Assembly (NCBI GenBank): GCA_963719805.1
Contig: CAVRDF010000003.1
Span: 558,001 to 622,000, forward strand
Source: JAMXLO01 sp963719805
Lineage (GTDB): Bacteria > Pseudomonadota > Alphaproteobacteria > Acetobacterales > Acetobacteraceae
DNA length: 64,000 bases
Direction: 5' to 3'
Shown piece after piece: positions 44,213 through 52,308 of the stretch. Positions within the stretch are counted from its first letter, which is position 1; each line of letters starts with the position of its first letter. Under the pieces are notes generated by a model. It saw nothing but the letters and a program-made list of their open reading frames with translations. It was not told the origin of the DNA and made no database searches. The position numbers were made by a program, and so were the translations under genes.

Positions 44213-46895
44213 GCGCGGCTGCCTTCTTCTTCGCCGGCGTTTTTGCCGTCGCACGCTTGCCGCGCCGCTTTGCCGCTTTCGCCTTGGCCGGCGCTTTCTT
44301 GGCAGCCGCCTTCTTCGCAGGAGCAGCCGCTTCAGTCTTTGGTGCCGCCGCGGCAGTCCGTCCGCGCCGCCCTGCCGCGCCGCGCGGCCGCAACTGCTTG
44401 CCCTTCTCGGCCAGCAGCGTCACCGCCTCATCCAGCGTGATCTCTTCCATCATCACGCCGCGCGGCAGGTTCGCGACCGTCTTGCCGTGCTGCACGTACG
44501 GCCCGAACCGGCCCTTGCGCACGGCGATTGGTTCCTTGTCCGATGGGTGGGCGCCGACATTGCGCACGCTCGCCATCTTGCGCGCGATAAGATCCACCGC
44601 GCGATTGATGCCGATGGACAGCACGTCGTCGTCGCGATCGAGCGATCCATAGATCGCGCCCATCCGCACGAACGGTCCGAAGCGTCCGATCCCCGCCTCG
44701 ATCGGCTCGTGTGTTTCCGGGTGCACGCCGATGACGCGCGGCAGTGACAGCAGTCCGATCGCCTGCTCCAGCGTGATCTGATCGCCGTCCATACCGCGTG
44801 GCAGCGAGGTGCGCCGCGGCTTGATCTTCTTCTTGCCCTTTTCCTCTTCGCCGTTCTCGCCCTGCTGCACATACAGCCCATAAGGGCCGCGACGCACGGT
44901 GACGTCTTCGCCGGTATCCGGATGCTTGCCGAGCATCCGCATGCCTTCCTTCAGCGTCTCGCCCTGTTCCTCGCCGGTCTCGATCGCCAGCCGCCGGGTG
45001 AACTGACATGCCGGATAATTCGAGCAGCCGATGAAGCTGCCATAGCGTCCCAGCTTCAGCCCCAACCGGCCATTGCCGCAGGCAGGGCAGACGCGTGGGT
45101 CGCTGCCATCTTCGCGTGGCGGGAAGAAATGCGGCCCCAGTTCCTCGTCCAGCGCCGCGATGACGTCGCTGATCTTCAGATCCTTGGTCTGATCGATCGC
45201 GCGCGAGAACTCGTCCCAGAATGCGCGCAGCATCGCCCGCCACTCGGCGTTGCCGTCGGCGATGTCGTCGAGCTTCTCCTCCATCGAGGCGGTGAAGCCG
45301 GTATCGACATAGTGCTCGAAGAAGCTGACCAGGAACGCGGTCACCAACCGGCCGCGATCTTCCGGGATGAAGCGACGCTTCTCGAGGCGAACGTATTTAC
45401 GATCCTGCAGCACGGACAGGATCGACGCGTAGGTCGAAGGCCGGCCGATGCCGAGCTCTTCCATCCCCTTCACCAGGCTCGCCTCGGAGAAGCGGGGCGG
45501 CGGCTGGGTGAAGTGCTGCGTCGCGGTGACTTCGCCGCTCTTCAGCGGATCGCGCTCCGCCATCGGCGGCAGCATGCGGCCTTCGTCCTCCTCGGCCGCG
45601 TCGTCGGTATCCTCGCGATACAGCTTCAGGAAGCCGTCGAACGCGACGATGGAACCGGTGGCGCGCAGCGTGGTGCCGCGGCCGTCGGTGACATCGACAC
45701 TGACCTGATCGAGTTCGGCCGATTGCATCTGCGATGCGACGGCGCGCTTCCAGATCAGCTCATACAGCCGCCGCTGATCGGACGAGACGAACTGTGCCAC
45801 GCTGTCCGGCGTGTTCGACACATCGGTCGGCCGGATCGCCTCGTGCGCCTCCTGCGCATTCTTGATCTTGCTTTGGTATTCGCGCGGTGCCGGCGGCAGA
45901 TAGTTGTCGCCATAGCTGGCCTGCACGTGCTCGCGGATCGCCGTGATCGCCTCGCGCGCCATCTGCACGCCGTCGGTCCGCATATAGGTGATCAGGCCGG
46001 TGGTCTCGCCATTGAGCTCGACGCCCTCGTAAAGCTGCTGCGCCAGCCGCATCGTCTGCTGCGCGCCAAAGCCCAGCTTGCGCGAGGCTTCCTGCTGCAA
46101 TGTCGAAGTGGTGAACGGCGCGTATGGATTGCGCTTGACCCGCTTCTTCTCGACCGAGCCGACATGAAAGCGCCCTGCCTCGACACTCTGTTTGGCGCGC
46201 GCCGCAAGGGCTTCGTTGGGCAGGTCGAACTGCTCGAGCTTCTTGCCGTCCAGATGCGTCAGCCGGGCGTTGAACAGTGCGCCGGCCGGGGTGGTGAAAT
46301 CCGCCTCGACAGTCCAATACTCGCGCGCTCGGAACGCCTCGATCTCGGCTTCGCGCTCGCAGATCAGCCGCAGCGCGACCGACTGCACGCGGCCGGCCGA
46401 GCGGCTGCCCGGCAGCTTGCGCCAGAGCACCGGTGAGAGAGTGAAGCCCACCAGGTAGTCCAGCGCACGCCGTGCCAGGTATGCCTCGATCAGCGGCTGG
46501 TCGAGGTCCCGCGGTGCCGCCATCGCGGCCCGCACGGCGCTGCGGGTGATCTCGTTGAACGTGATGCGGCGAACCTTGACGCCCTTCAGCGCCTTCTTCT
46601 CGGCCAGCATCGCCTGCACGTGCCACGAGATCGCTTCGCCTTCGCGATCCGGGTCGGTGGCGAGGTAAAGGGTTTCGGCGCCCTTCAGCGCCTTGGCGAT
46701 GGCGCCGACCTGCTTCTCGCCCCGCGAATCGGACTGCCAGTCCATGGCGAAGTCCTGCTCCGGCCGCACCGAGCCGTCCTTCGGCGGCAGGTCGCGCACG
46801 TGACCCAGACTGGCCAGGACCGTGAAGCCGCCACCGAGATAGCGGTTGATGGTCTTCGCCTTGGCAGGAGATTCGACGACAACGACGTCCGACAT
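44181..46895 (-). CDS. topA: DNA topoisomerase I
   Basis: A 904-residue type IA topoisomerase that relaxes negative supercoils. The N-terminal Toprim domain has VVVESPAKAKTI and ATDPDREGEAISWH. The active-site Tyr is in GLITYMRTDG. C-terminal zinc-ribbon and repeat domains follow, with one complete Cys set (CPACGNGRLGLKLGRYGSF, then IGC and YPAC). The end is a Lys/Ala-rich tail of about 60 residues, usual in alphaproteobacteria. It is 17 bases from dprA, and its 3' end overlaps the rnr frame. Confidence 0.97.
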   Translation of the reverse strand: MSDVVVVESPAKAKTINRYLGGGFTVLASLGHVRDLPPKDGSVRPEQDFAMDWQSDSRGEKQVGAIAKALKGAETLYLATDPDREGEAISWHVQAMLAEKKALKGVKVRRITFNEITRSAVRAAMAAPRDLDQPLIEAYLARRALDYLVGFTLSPVLWRKLPGSRSAGRVQSVALRLICEREAEIEAFRAREYWTVEADFTTPAGALFNARLTHLDGKKLEQFDLPNEALAARAKQSVEAGRFHVGSVEKKRVKRNPYAPFTTSTLQQEASRKLGFGAQQTMRLAQQLYEGVELNGETTGLITYMRTDGVQMAREAITAIREHVQASYGDNYLPPAPREYQSKIKNAQEAHEAIRPTDVSNTPDSVAQFVSSDQRRLYELIWKRAVASQMQSAELDQVSVDVTDGRGTTLRATGSIVAFDGFLKLYREDTDDAAEEDEGRMLPPMAERDPLKSGEVTATQHFTQPPPRFSEASLVKGMEELGIGRPSTYASILSVLQDRKYVRLEKRRFIPEDRGRLVTAFLVSFFEHYVDTGFTASMEEKLDDIADGNAEWRAMLRAFWDEFSRAIDQTKDLKISDVIAALDEELGPHFFPPREDGSDPRVCPACGNGRLGLKLGRYGSFIGCSNYPACQFTRRLAIETGEEQGETLKEGMRMLGKHPDTGEDVTVRRGPYGLYVQQGENGEEEKGKKKIKPRRTSLPRGMDGDQITLEQAIGLLSLPRVIGVHPETHEPIEAGIGRFGPFVRMGAIYGSLDRDDDVLSIGINRAVDLIARKMASVRNVGAHPSDKEPIAVRKGRFGPYVQHGKTVANLPRGVMMEEITLDEAVTLLAEKGKQLRPRGAAGRRGRTAAAAPKTEAAAPAKKAAAKKAPAKAKAAKRRGKRATAKTPAKKKAAARARKPATGQG

Positions 46896-46912
46896 GTTGA
46901 CCTTTTCGTAGC

Positions 46913-48070
46913 CTAGAAACCGGTATCGGCCAGTAGGGCCACCCGGTTCCCGGAAAGCGTCTCGATGCGGCCGGCGAGCTCCAATTCCAGCAGTACCGCC
47001 ATGACCGCAGCCGGAGAGAACTGGCAGCGGCGCACGACCTCGTCAACGGCTGTTGGAGAAGTATTAAGCAATTCAATAACTTGTAGTCTGACCTTAGCCA
47101 GGTCCTCAAGCGGCGCGGCGGACTGTTGCCAACTTTCCTGGGGCTCGGCGAGGCCGGGCGCGGCGTCCCGGGCGAACAATGGCAGCCGCGCCAGCCCTTC
47201 GCGGGAGGGATAGTCCGGCAGGTTGTCGAGCACGTCACGCGCTGTCTCGGTGAGGTGAGCGCCCTGGCGGATCAGATCGTTGGCGCCGCGAGCCCGTGGA
47301 TCGAGCGGCGAGCCGGGCACGGCGAACAGTTCGCGGCCAGCCTCCTGGGCCAGGCGCGCGGTGATCAGACTGCCGGACCGTTGCGCTGCCTCCACCACCA
47401 CCACGCCGAGCGCCAATCCGGCGATGATGCGATTGCGCCGGGGAAAGTGCCGCGCCTGCGGGGCTGTACCCAGCGGTGCCTCGCTGACCACCGCCCCTGC
47501 CAGCGCGATCCGGCGCTGCAATTCGGCGTGCTCGGCGGGGTAGGGGTTGTCCAAGCCACCGGCCACCGCGGCGATGGTTTGCCCGGTCTGCATCGCTCCC
47601 GCATGCGCCGCGGCATCGATCCCGCGCGCCAGTCCGGACACCACGACCACCGATCGGGCCAGCTCGGACGCAAGAGCTTCCGCCATGCGCTGGCTGTTCG
47701 CAGAGGCGTTGCGTCCGCCAACCAGCGCGACCGACCGTTCGGCGAGCACGCCAACACTACCCAGGACCTCGAGCATCGGCGGCGCGTCGTCCAGCATTGC
47801 GAGCAACGGGGGATACTCTGGGTCACCGATGAACAGGCAGCTCGCACCCATCCGGTCGAGCGCATGCAATTCCTGCAACACTTGGTCCGCGGATGGGACA
47901 TTTGGCGGCACGTCGCGGCCTCCGGCGCGGGCCAGTTCCGGCAGTGCCGCAACCGCCGACGCCGCCGAACCATAGCGGGACATCAGCCGCCGGTAGGCGA
48001 CTGGACCAACGCCCTCGCTGCGAGCCAAACGCAGCCGATCAATCGTCTCTGCGTCATGTTTTATGGCCAA
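46913..48070 (-). CDS. dprA: DNA processing protein DprA
   Basis: Loads RecA onto incoming single-stranded DNA during natural transformation. The core Rossmann-like domain has VALVGGRNASANSQRMAEAL, VVVSGLARGIDAAAHAGAM and FPRRNRIIAGL. The N-terminal part AETIDRLRLARSEGVGPVAY is a SAM/HhH-like region, and a C-terminal winged-helix-like domain follows. No ATG fits the start. TTG 48070 overlaps plsY by 17 bases and is preferred to an ATG 66 bases further upstream inside plsY. With comEC in the same window it supports competence for DNA uptake. Confidence 0.9.
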   Translation of the reverse strand: MAIKHDAETIDRLRLARSEGVGPVAYRRLMSRYGSAASAVAALPELARAGGRDVPPNVPSADQVLQELHALDRMGASCLFIGDPEYPPLLAMLDDAPPMLEVLGSVGVLAERSVALVGGRNASANSQRMAEALASELARSVVVVSGLARGIDAAAHAGAMQTGQTIAAVAGGLDNPYPAEHAELQRRIALAGAVVSEAPLGTAPQARHFPRRNRIIAGLALGVVVVEAAQRSGSLITARLAQEAGRELFAVPGSPLDPRARGANDLIRQGAHLTETARDVLDNLPDYPSREGLARLPLFARDAAPGLAEPQESWQQSAAPLEDLAKVRLQVIELLNTSPTAVDEVVRRCQFSPAAVMAVLLELELAGRIETLSGNRVALLADTGF

Positions 48071-48638
48071 TGCGCGGCTCGGTCCCTGCCAGCAGGCGGC
48101 GGATGTTCTGGTGGTGCCGAACCGAGACCAGCACAAGGATTACCAACGCAAGCTTAACGACGCTGCCGTCGGCCAGAATGGCTGCAAGCAGCGGCGCGGT
48201 GAGGAACGATACCAAGGCCGCCAGTGAGGACCTGCGTCCGATGGCTGCAACCACGAGCCAAACCGCGCCGGCCAATATGCCAACGGGCCAGGCAGCCGCG
48301 ATCAGCGCACCAAAGGACGTCGCCACTGCCTTGCCGCCCTTGAAGCCCAGCCAGACGGGGAAGGCGTGGCCCAGCACAGCGCCCACACCGGCCCAAAGTG
48401 CGCCGCCGGGACCGAACAGCCATGCCGCCAGCAGGACGGCCGCCGCGCCCTTGCCGCCATCCAGCAGCACCGTCGCTGCCGCCAGGCCCTTGTTGCCGGT
48501 CCGCAGCACGTTGGTAGCGCCGATATTGCCCGAGCCCATGCGGCGGATGTCGCCCAGACCGGCGGCGCGTGTCAGCAACAGGCCGAACGGGATGGAGCCG
48601 AGTAGGTAGCCAAGGACAAGGCAGACGACCAAGGGCAT
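48054..48638 (-). CDS. plsY: Acyl-phosphate glycerol-3-phosphate acyltransferase
   Basis: A 194-residue integral membrane enzyme that makes lysophosphatidate from acyl-phosphate. Family motifs are seen in order: GSIPFGLLLTRAAGLGDIR, RRMGSGNIGATNVLRTGNK, GHAFPVWLGFKGGKAVATSF and the C-terminal RHHQNIRRLLAGTE. About five helices are predicted. The start MPLVVCLVLGYLLGSIP at 48638 is the family start; the longer frame was rejected. It is followed by dprA with a short overlap, a common alphaproteobacterial order. Confidence 0.95.
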   Translation of the reverse strand: MPLVVCLVLGYLLGSIPFGLLLTRAAGLGDIRRMGSGNIGATNVLRTGNKGLAAATVLLDGGKGAAAVLLAAWLFGPGGALWAGVGAVLGHAFPVWLGFKGGKAVATSFGALIAAAWPVGILAGAVWLVVAAIGRRSSLAALVSFLTAPLLAAILADGSVVKLALVILVLVSVRHHQNIRRLLAGTEPRIGHKT

Positions 48639-48684
48639 GCGAACTGTCCGGTGCAAGTCAGTCGGGCAGCCGATGTGGCCGAAA

Positions 48685-49209
48685 TCATACCGGTTGAACA
48701 GCGGCAATACGGTAGCGGAAGCGCCGGCGGCCATAAGCGATGCAGGGCTGCTCTATGAACCGCCAGCTGAGCCAGGCGGCGGCCAGCGTAGCACCGCTGG
48801 CCAACGGCAAGTTCAGCCACCAGTGCTGGCCGACGTCGGTCATCACGCTGAGCAGAGGCTGGTGCAGCAGGTAGATGGCATAGGCACCGAGACCGAGCAG
48901 CCGGAAAGCGTGTTGCATCGCGCCTGATCCGGCGATCTGCGGCCGCCGGATGATCAGCAGCACGATGAAGGCATAAAACGCGGCAATCCAGGTGTAGCGT
49001 GCGATCGGGGCCATGGCGCACAAAGCCAGCGCCACCACCGGCAGCACGCGAGGGCTGCTGCACCAGACAACAAGCGGCATTGTGTTGTGGTGATTGAGGG
49101 TAGGCACGAGGTAGTGCCAGATGAGGACCTGCAGAATCGCCAGGCCGCGGACGGCATCGAGAACGGGAGAGTGCGGCACCGACAACCCTGCCAGGATGAC
49201 TTGCGCCAT
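48685..49209 (-). pseudogene. Acyltransferase-3 (OafA-like) gene with its middle missing
   Basis: A 174-codon open frame carrying the first helix of the acyltransferase-3 family with its catalytic His (LDAVRGLAILQVLIWHY), followed directly by the last few helices (YAIYLLHQPLLSVMTD, SWRFIEQPC). Complete members have 350-400 residues and about ten helices, so roughly half of the protein is absent between residues 25 and 45. No frameshift is needed, which indicates an in-frame internal deletion. It sits between pyrC-like and plsY as an intruder in an otherwise conserved block. It could still be expressed but is unlikely to be active. Confidence 0.65.
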
Positions 49210-49280
49210 CGTGCCGGACCGGGGTGACTGAGGCGTAAAGCGACCGGGAAGCCCGGCCGCTTACAAGCAGCGGCCCGTCC

Positions 49281-50552
49281 CTAAGCGACCCGGCGCCCGC
49301 ATTTCCAGGTGCCGAGCACGGTGCCTTCCAGCGCGCGGCCGTCGAACGGGGTGTTCTGAGCCTTGCCGGGAAGCTTTCCCGCCGTGACCTGCCAGATACG
49401 GTCCGGGTGAAACAGGCAAAGATCCGCGGGTGCACCTTTGGCCAGCCGCCCGGCCTGCAATCCCAGAAGCCGTGCTGGCCGCACGGTCAGCAGCTCGATC
49501 GCGCGCATCAGTGTGAGCGAGCCGTTGTGCACCTGCGCCAGCGTCACGCCGAGCAGCGTGGCCAACCCGGCGCCTCCGGGCGTCGCCTGGGCAAAAGGCT
49601 GCCGCTTGTCGTCGGCATCGCGCGGCTGGTGGTCCGAGGCGACTGCATCGACGGTGCCATCCACCAGCGCTGCCACGACGGCCAGCCGATCGGCTTCCTT
49701 GCGCAATGGCGGCGAGAGCTTGGCATAGGTGCGGAAGTCGCCGATCGCCGTTTCGTTCAGATCGAAATAGGGCGGAGCGGTGTCGCAAGTCACCGCCAGC
49801 TGGTCCGCCTTGGCCTTACGGATGAGCGCCAAAGCCTCGCCGGTCGACACATGCGCGAAATGTACCGCACCGCCGGTCAGCGCCGCCAGCCTGATGTCGC
49901 GCGCCACCAGGATCGCCTCGGCGGCGGCGGGAATGCCCGGCAGTCCGAGCCGTGTCGCCAGTTCGCCTTCGGTGGCGGCGCCGCCCGCGGCGAGTGACGG
50001 ATCTTCGGGGTGTTGCACGATACGGCCGCCAAAACCGCGCGCGTACGACAGGGCCAGCCGCATCAGCCGGGATGAGCCCACCGCGCGGCCGCCGTCGGTG
50101 AAGGCCACGGCACCGGCCTCGCTCAACAGCCCAAGTTCGGCAAGCTCTTCCCCGCGGCATCCTGCGGTGACCGCGCCATATGGCACGATGGTCAGGCTGC
50201 CGGTCTCATCGCCCCGCGCGCGCAGCAGCCGGACCAGCGCCGGATCGTCGATCGCCGGCAAGGTGTCGGGGAGTGCCGCCAGTGTGGTGATGCCGCCAGC
50301 CGCTGCAGCCTCGGCGGCGGATGCGATGGTCTCGCGATATTCGTAGCCGGGCTCGCCAAGCGCCGCTCGCATATCGACCAGTCCGGGACACAGAATAGCG
50401 TCATCCTCGGCCACGACAGCCGCGCCCTCCGGCCGGCCGAGGCTCGGCCCCAAATCCACGATCACGCCGTCCCGAACCAACAGTTCGCCCGGCTGATCCA
50501 GACCGGAGGCCGGATCCAACAGGCGCACGCCGGTGAACAACGTGAGCGTCAA
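49281..50552 (-). CDS. pyrC: Non-catalytic dihydroorotase homologue associated with aspartate carbamoyltransferase
   Basis: A 423-residue amidohydrolase-fold protein of the dihydroorotase class. The metal-binding motif DxHxH is replaced by DMRAALGEPG (Arg62 and Ala64 at the His positions), and the carboxylated Lys is replaced by Ala130 in YGAVTAG. Later sites remain (IVQHPEDP, VHFAHVSTG, VASDHQPRD). Such PyrC-prime proteins are known as structural partners that stabilise aspartate carbamoyltransferase. The gene starts 18 bases after pyrB, consistent with a complex. A true dihydroorotase must be encoded elsewhere. Confidence 0.9.
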   Translation of the reverse strand: MTLTLFTGVRLLDPASGLDQPGELLVRDGVIVDLGPSLGRPEGAAVVAEDDAILCPGLVDMRAALGEPGYEYRETIASAAEAAAAGGITTLAALPDTLPAIDDPALVRLLRARGDETGSLTIVPYGAVTAGCRGEELAELGLLSEAGAVAFTDGGRAVGSSRLMRLALSYARGFGGRIVQHPEDPSLAAGGAATEGELATRLGLPGIPAAAEAILVARDIRLAALTGGAVHFAHVSTGEALALIRKAKADQLAVTCDTAPPYFDLNETAIGDFRTYAKLSPPLRKEADRLAVVAALVDGTVDAVASDHQPRDADDKRQPFAQATPGGAGLATLLGVTLAQVHNGSLTLMRAIELLTVRPARLLGLQAGRLAKGAPADLCLFHPDRIWQVTAGKLPGKAQNTPFDGRALEGTVLGTWKCGRRVA

Positions 50553-50570
50553 GCGGCGTCTCGGGTACGG

Positions 50571-51509
50571 CTACAATTCATTGCGCCCATGCCCGCGCGA
50601 CAAGGTATCGAGCACCGCCATGCGCACCGCGACACCCATTTCGACCTGCTCTCGGATCACGCTGCGCTGCGGGTCGTCGGCGACCTCGCTATCGATTTCC
50701 ACGCCGCGGTTCATCGGCCCCGGATGCATCACCAACGCGTCCGGCTTGGCATAGGCGAGTTTCGCCGCATCGAGGCCAAAGAAACGGAAATACTCACGCG
50801 CGCTCGGCACCAGGCCGCGCTGCATCCGCTCGCGCTGCAGGCGCAGCATCATCACGATATCGGCGCCGGCCAGGCCTCGCTCCATGTCGTGGAACACTTC
50901 CACGCCGAGCCGCTCGGCTTCCGCGGGCATCAGCGTCGCAGGTCCCACGACACGCACGCGGCTGCCCATCGTGGTAAGCAGGTGGATATTCGAGCGCGCC
51001 ACGCGCGAATGCAGCACGTCGCCGCAGATCGCCACGATCAGGCCTTCGAGGCGTCCCTTGCGCCGGCGGATGGTCAGTGCGTCGAGCAGCGCCTGGGTCG
51101 GATGTTCGTGTGTGCCGTCGCCGGCGTTGATCACCGCCGCATCGACCTTCTGTGCCAGCAGGTTGGGCGCTCCGGACTGGTCGTGCCGCACCACCAGCAG
51201 GTCGCAGTGCATCGCGTTCAGCGTCGCCGCGGTATCCAGCAGTGTCTCACCCTTGTTCACCGCCGAGGTCGAGACCGACATGTTGATCACGTCCGCACCC
51301 AGCCGCTTGCCGGCCAGTTCGAAGCTGGTCCGCGTGCGGGTCGAATCTTCGTAGAACAGGTTGATCAGCGTGTGGCCGCGCAGCAGGTCGCGCTGGGTCT
51401 TGCCGGAGCGATTGAGCAGCACATAGCTTTCCGCCAGATCGAGCATATGGCCGATTTCGGGCGGGTGGAGACCCTCGATCGCCAGCAGATGCTTTTGCCG
51501 GTACGACAC
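50571..51509 (-). CDS. pyrB: Aspartate carbamoyltransferase, catalytic subunit
   Basis: A 312-residue enzyme making carbamoyl-aspartate in pyrimidine synthesis. The carbamoyl-phosphate motif is FYEDSTRTRTSFELAGKRLG, the second site is DGTHEHPTQALLDALTIRR, and the domain-2 signature MHPGPMNRGVEID is present. It is the first gene of the leftward block and is followed by the pseudo-dihydroorotase gene, as in bacteria with the dodecameric enzyme. Confidence 0.97.
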   Translation of the reverse strand: MSYRQKHLLAIEGLHPPEIGHMLDLAESYVLLNRSGKTQRDLLRGHTLINLFYEDSTRTRTSFELAGKRLGADVINMSVSTSAVNKGETLLDTAATLNAMHCDLLVVRHDQSGAPNLLAQKVDAAVINAGDGTHEHPTQALLDALTIRRRKGRLEGLIVAICGDVLHSRVARSNIHLLTTMGSRVRVVGPATLMPAEAERLGVEVFHDMERGLAGADIVMMLRLQRERMQRGLVPSAREYFRFFGLDAAKLAYAKPDALVMHPGPMNRGVEIDSEVADDPQRSVIREQVEMGVAVRMAVLDTLSRGHGRNEL

Positions 51510-51551
51510 GACGCCAGATCGCAGAAACTGGCGCGTGCCGTCAACGTCGGA

Positions 51552-52052
51552 CTACCTGACGGCGGGCGATGCTCCCCAAAGGGCGATGTGCTGCTTGCTC
51601 GCGGGTACGCCGAAGCCCCCCGCCGCCATTGCGAGCATCTCGATATCGTCCTGATTCAACAGCAAATCCGCCGCGGAGCCGCAATTGGTGCTGTCATTGG
51701 CGCTGTGCGCCCCGGCCCAATGCACGCGCATGCCACGGTTGGTCATCGGTTGCCGCGACTCGATGATCAGACTGCCGCCACCTTCGTGCATGGCGCGGAC
51801 GTCCAACACACAATCGACCCCTGGCCGGCCATCCGTGGGTGTTGCCGTGACGTGGGCTTTCATGTCGGCGGAGATCGGGTCGGTCGGGTCGAACGCGACA
51901 ATGTCGCCGACCTTGGGTCCGATCTCGCCCACCGCGCGGATCAGGCTGATCGTGCCCACCATTCCCGCCAGTCCGATCGCGAGCATGCCGAGCACCACGC
52001 CGGTAACGCTGTTGAACTTGCTGTCGTGCTGGCTATCCCGCTGACCGCGCAT
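51552..52052 (-). CDS. Single-pass membrane protein with periplasmic domain, function unknown
   Basis: A 166-residue protein with a basic/polar N-terminus, one transmembrane helix around residues 18-38 (VTGVVLGMLAIGLAGMVGTI) and an extracytoplasmic domain of about 125 residues. That domain holds two Cys (DCVLDV, TNCGSAAD), two conserved-looking motifs (FDPTDPISADMKAHV, LLLNQDDIEMLAMAAGGFG) and no recognised fold. It precedes pyrB by 42 bases on the same strand and may be the first gene of that transcript. It looks lineage-specific. Confidence 0.72.
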   Translation of the reverse strand: MRGQRDSQHDSKFNSVTGVVLGMLAIGLAGMVGTISLIRAVGEIGPKVGDIVAFDPTDPISADMKAHVTATPTDGRPGVDCVLDVRAMHEGGGSLIIESRQPMTNRGMRVHWAGAHSANDSTNCGSAADLLLNQDDIEMLAMAAGGFGVPASKQHIALWGASPAVR

Positions 52053-52157
52053 GGCCGGATCTCGCTAACTGGCTCTTGTCCCGGAGTATCCCCGGTGACG
52101 GTTCATATTCGGTGAACCTGAAGCTGAAAGAAAATCCGCAAATATCCGTACTCAAAT

Positions 52158-52186
52158 AAAAAAATGGCGGCGCCAGAAGCGCCGCC
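52158..52186 (-). terminator. Rho-independent terminator after gltX
   Basis: An eight-base-pair GC stem (GGCGGCGC / GCGCCGCC) with a five-base loop lies about 120 bases past the gltX stop. Read leftwards it is followed by ATTTTTTTATTTG, a strong T-tract. The rest of the 52053-52308 interval holds no gene I can see. Confidence 0.85.
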
Positions 52187-52308
52187 GAGGGTATGGGGAG
52201 GAGTCCAAGAGAGAGGAGAAGACGGATGAACCGCCTGCCTCACGAGCGGCACAATGGGCTTGCACGCCGATACCCGCATTGATCTAGATCAAGCTCCGAC
52301 AGGAAATC

